Positions 63,379 to 64,000 of a stretch of 64,000 nucleotides of DNA are shown piece by piece. The DNA is taken from assembly GCA_016210115.1 (NCBI GenBank), contig JACQUW010000004.1, positions 1 through 64,000 of the forward strand, read 5' to 3'. A program made the translations under genes and the position numbers. Source of the stretch: Deltaproteobacteria bacterium (GTDB taxonomy: Bacteria > Desulfobacterota > Binatia > UBA9968). Positions within the stretch are counted from its first letter, which is position 1, and each line of letters starts with the position of its first letter. The notes under the pieces were generated by a model. It was not told the DNA's origin. It did no database searches and saw nothing but the letters and a program-made list of their open reading frames with translations.

Positions 63379-64000
63379 CTATCCTCCCGCCGGAATTGTC
63401 ACGAGGGGAGTTCCCCTTCCGGGATCGGTCTCGGTGAGAGAAAGGAGAATTAGCAGAAACGAAAAGATTGCCTTGGACGGGTAGTCCCGGTCTGCCACCC
63501 AGAACCAATGGTCCCAGTATCGAACGGCAACGAAGGCGTCCGCGGGCCGCTGCGACCCGCTTTGAATGCGCACCATCGGGCGATACCCACCCTCCTTGTC
63601 CGTGTCACAAACACCGCCGTCTTTGGGGCACGGCCTTCCTCGACATGCGGAGGCGGCGCTTCGATCGATGAAGCGAAGTCCATCAAGATCTCCAGCATCC
63701 ATCGCGACCTCGTCATCGCCGCGCGGCGCGGATCCGAAGACGACACGGAACTCGGCCAGGCCCTGGCGTAGGCCGAGGATTTCGCGAACTAATCGGATGT
63801 CCTCTTCGAGTTCCTTTGACAGCTTCTTCGGGGCCAGGCTCATCACCGCCCACTCTTGTTCCTTTGTGCGCTCGATCCGCATACCAACCGCGCCCGAAGA
63901 TTGGATGCGGCGAAGGGCCGAAATCAGCCGATAGAACTCCGGATCGGCGCCCCGTGCCCGCGCGCCGGCACCGTAGCGGTTTTGAATCCCGTTGACCGAA
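63379..64000 (-). CDS. hypothetical protein (5' end beyond the window), probably with two compensating frameshifts
   Basis: The frame is open to the right edge (SVNGIQNRYGAGARARGADP..., then PEFYRLISALRRIQSS). The body includes KKLSKELEEDIRLVREILGL; the C-terminus (VRIQSGSQRPADAFVAVRYW, WFWVADRDYPSKAIFSFLLI) ends in a membrane segment followed by TPLVTIPAGG. Between ~63610 and ~63700 the adjacent frame reads far more naturally (LEILMDFASSIEAPPPHVEE GRA), so one base was probably lost on one side and regained on the other. I recall similar sequences as a conserved hypothetical family but have no function. Confidence 0.5.
   Translation of the reverse strand, partial: SVNGIQNRYGAGARARGADPEFYRLISALRRIQSSGAVGMRIERTKEQEWAVMSLAPKKLSKELEEDIRLVREILGLRQGLAEFRVVFGSAPRGDDEVAMDAGDLDGLRFIDRSAASACRGRPCPKDGGVCDTDKEGGYRPMVRIQSGSQRPADAFVAVRYWDHWFWVADRDYPSKAIFSFLLILLSLTETDPGRGTPLVTIPAGG

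Overview
The window looks like a chromosomal segment from a Gram-negative, environmental, probably uncultured bacterium with respiratory metabolism. It carries outer-membrane proteins (a TolC-family channel, an OprB-type porin, lipoproteins), an RND pump, AsmA and HtrA proteins, Tat-exported molybdenum enzymes, several c-type cytochromes and a nitric oxide reductase. The gene mix (tandem UspA, DUF2934, small Cys/His-rich proteins, degenerate intergenic repeat tracts) reminds me of Deltaproteobacteria-like, Methylomirabilota or Rokubacteria-type lineages. That placement is an impression, not a result. There is no rRNA, tRNA, CRISPR array, intact insertion sequence or prophage that I can support.

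Layout. 0-8 kb: an NrfD-like membrane subunit and an exported Fe-S protein on the minus strand face a plus-strand cluster holding a Cys-rich membrane peptide, a molybdopterin oxidoreductase resembling the acetylene hydratase/transhydroxylase branch, an Fe-S subunit, a phenylacetate-CoA ligase-like enzyme, a small protein and a ferritin-like protein. 8-16 kb: stress, lipid and small genes (tandem UspA, PssA, DUF2934, an exported OB-like protein, two overlapping tiny membrane proteins, TrmO-like), an ABC-2 exporter with a frameshifted permease, and gpmA. 16-19 kb: feoA-feoB-feoC. 20-22.6 kb: an aminotransferase overlapping a methyltransferase, then a ZIP transporter. 22.9-28.5 kb: a SoxC/SorA-like sulfite oxidase-family enzyme with two cytochromes c, a thiamine-binding-like protein, a BoxB-like diiron oxygenase (frameshifted) and a catalase (frameshifted). 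28.5-34.3 kb: a TolC-MFP-RND operon. 34.5-38 kb: small exported and heme proteins and norCB with an unusual diheme NorC. 38-42 kb: THUMP, NfeD-type protease, sufC/sufD-like. 42.4-47 kb: a Fe(III)-type ABC binding protein and permease without an ATPase, and a glutaredoxin-DsbD-like fusion. 47.6-52 kb: DegP, YbaK, and the ruins of an MrfA/YprA-type helicase and a DUF72 gene. 52-64 kb: envelope genes (AsmA, lipase-like lipoprotein, porin, DUF4105, lipoproteins), a pentameric ligand-gated ion-channel-like protein, and several families of degenerate repeats.

The strongest single observation is how often genes are broken by one-base indels, many inside short homopolymers (an ABC permease, catalase, sufD, AsmA, porin, DUF4105, a two-TM protein at 62.9 kb and others). 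Either the consensus carries systematic homopolymer errors or the lineage is losing genes. The helicase/DUF72 block is different: it also has internal deletions and is a true pseudogene. The most promising functional leads are the molybdoenzyme-CoA ligase cluster at 2.4-8 kb, the BoxB-like/sulfite dehydrogenase/cytochrome cluster at 23-27 kb, the diheme NorC, and the bacterial pLGIC-like gene whose 3' end runs into repeat DNA.
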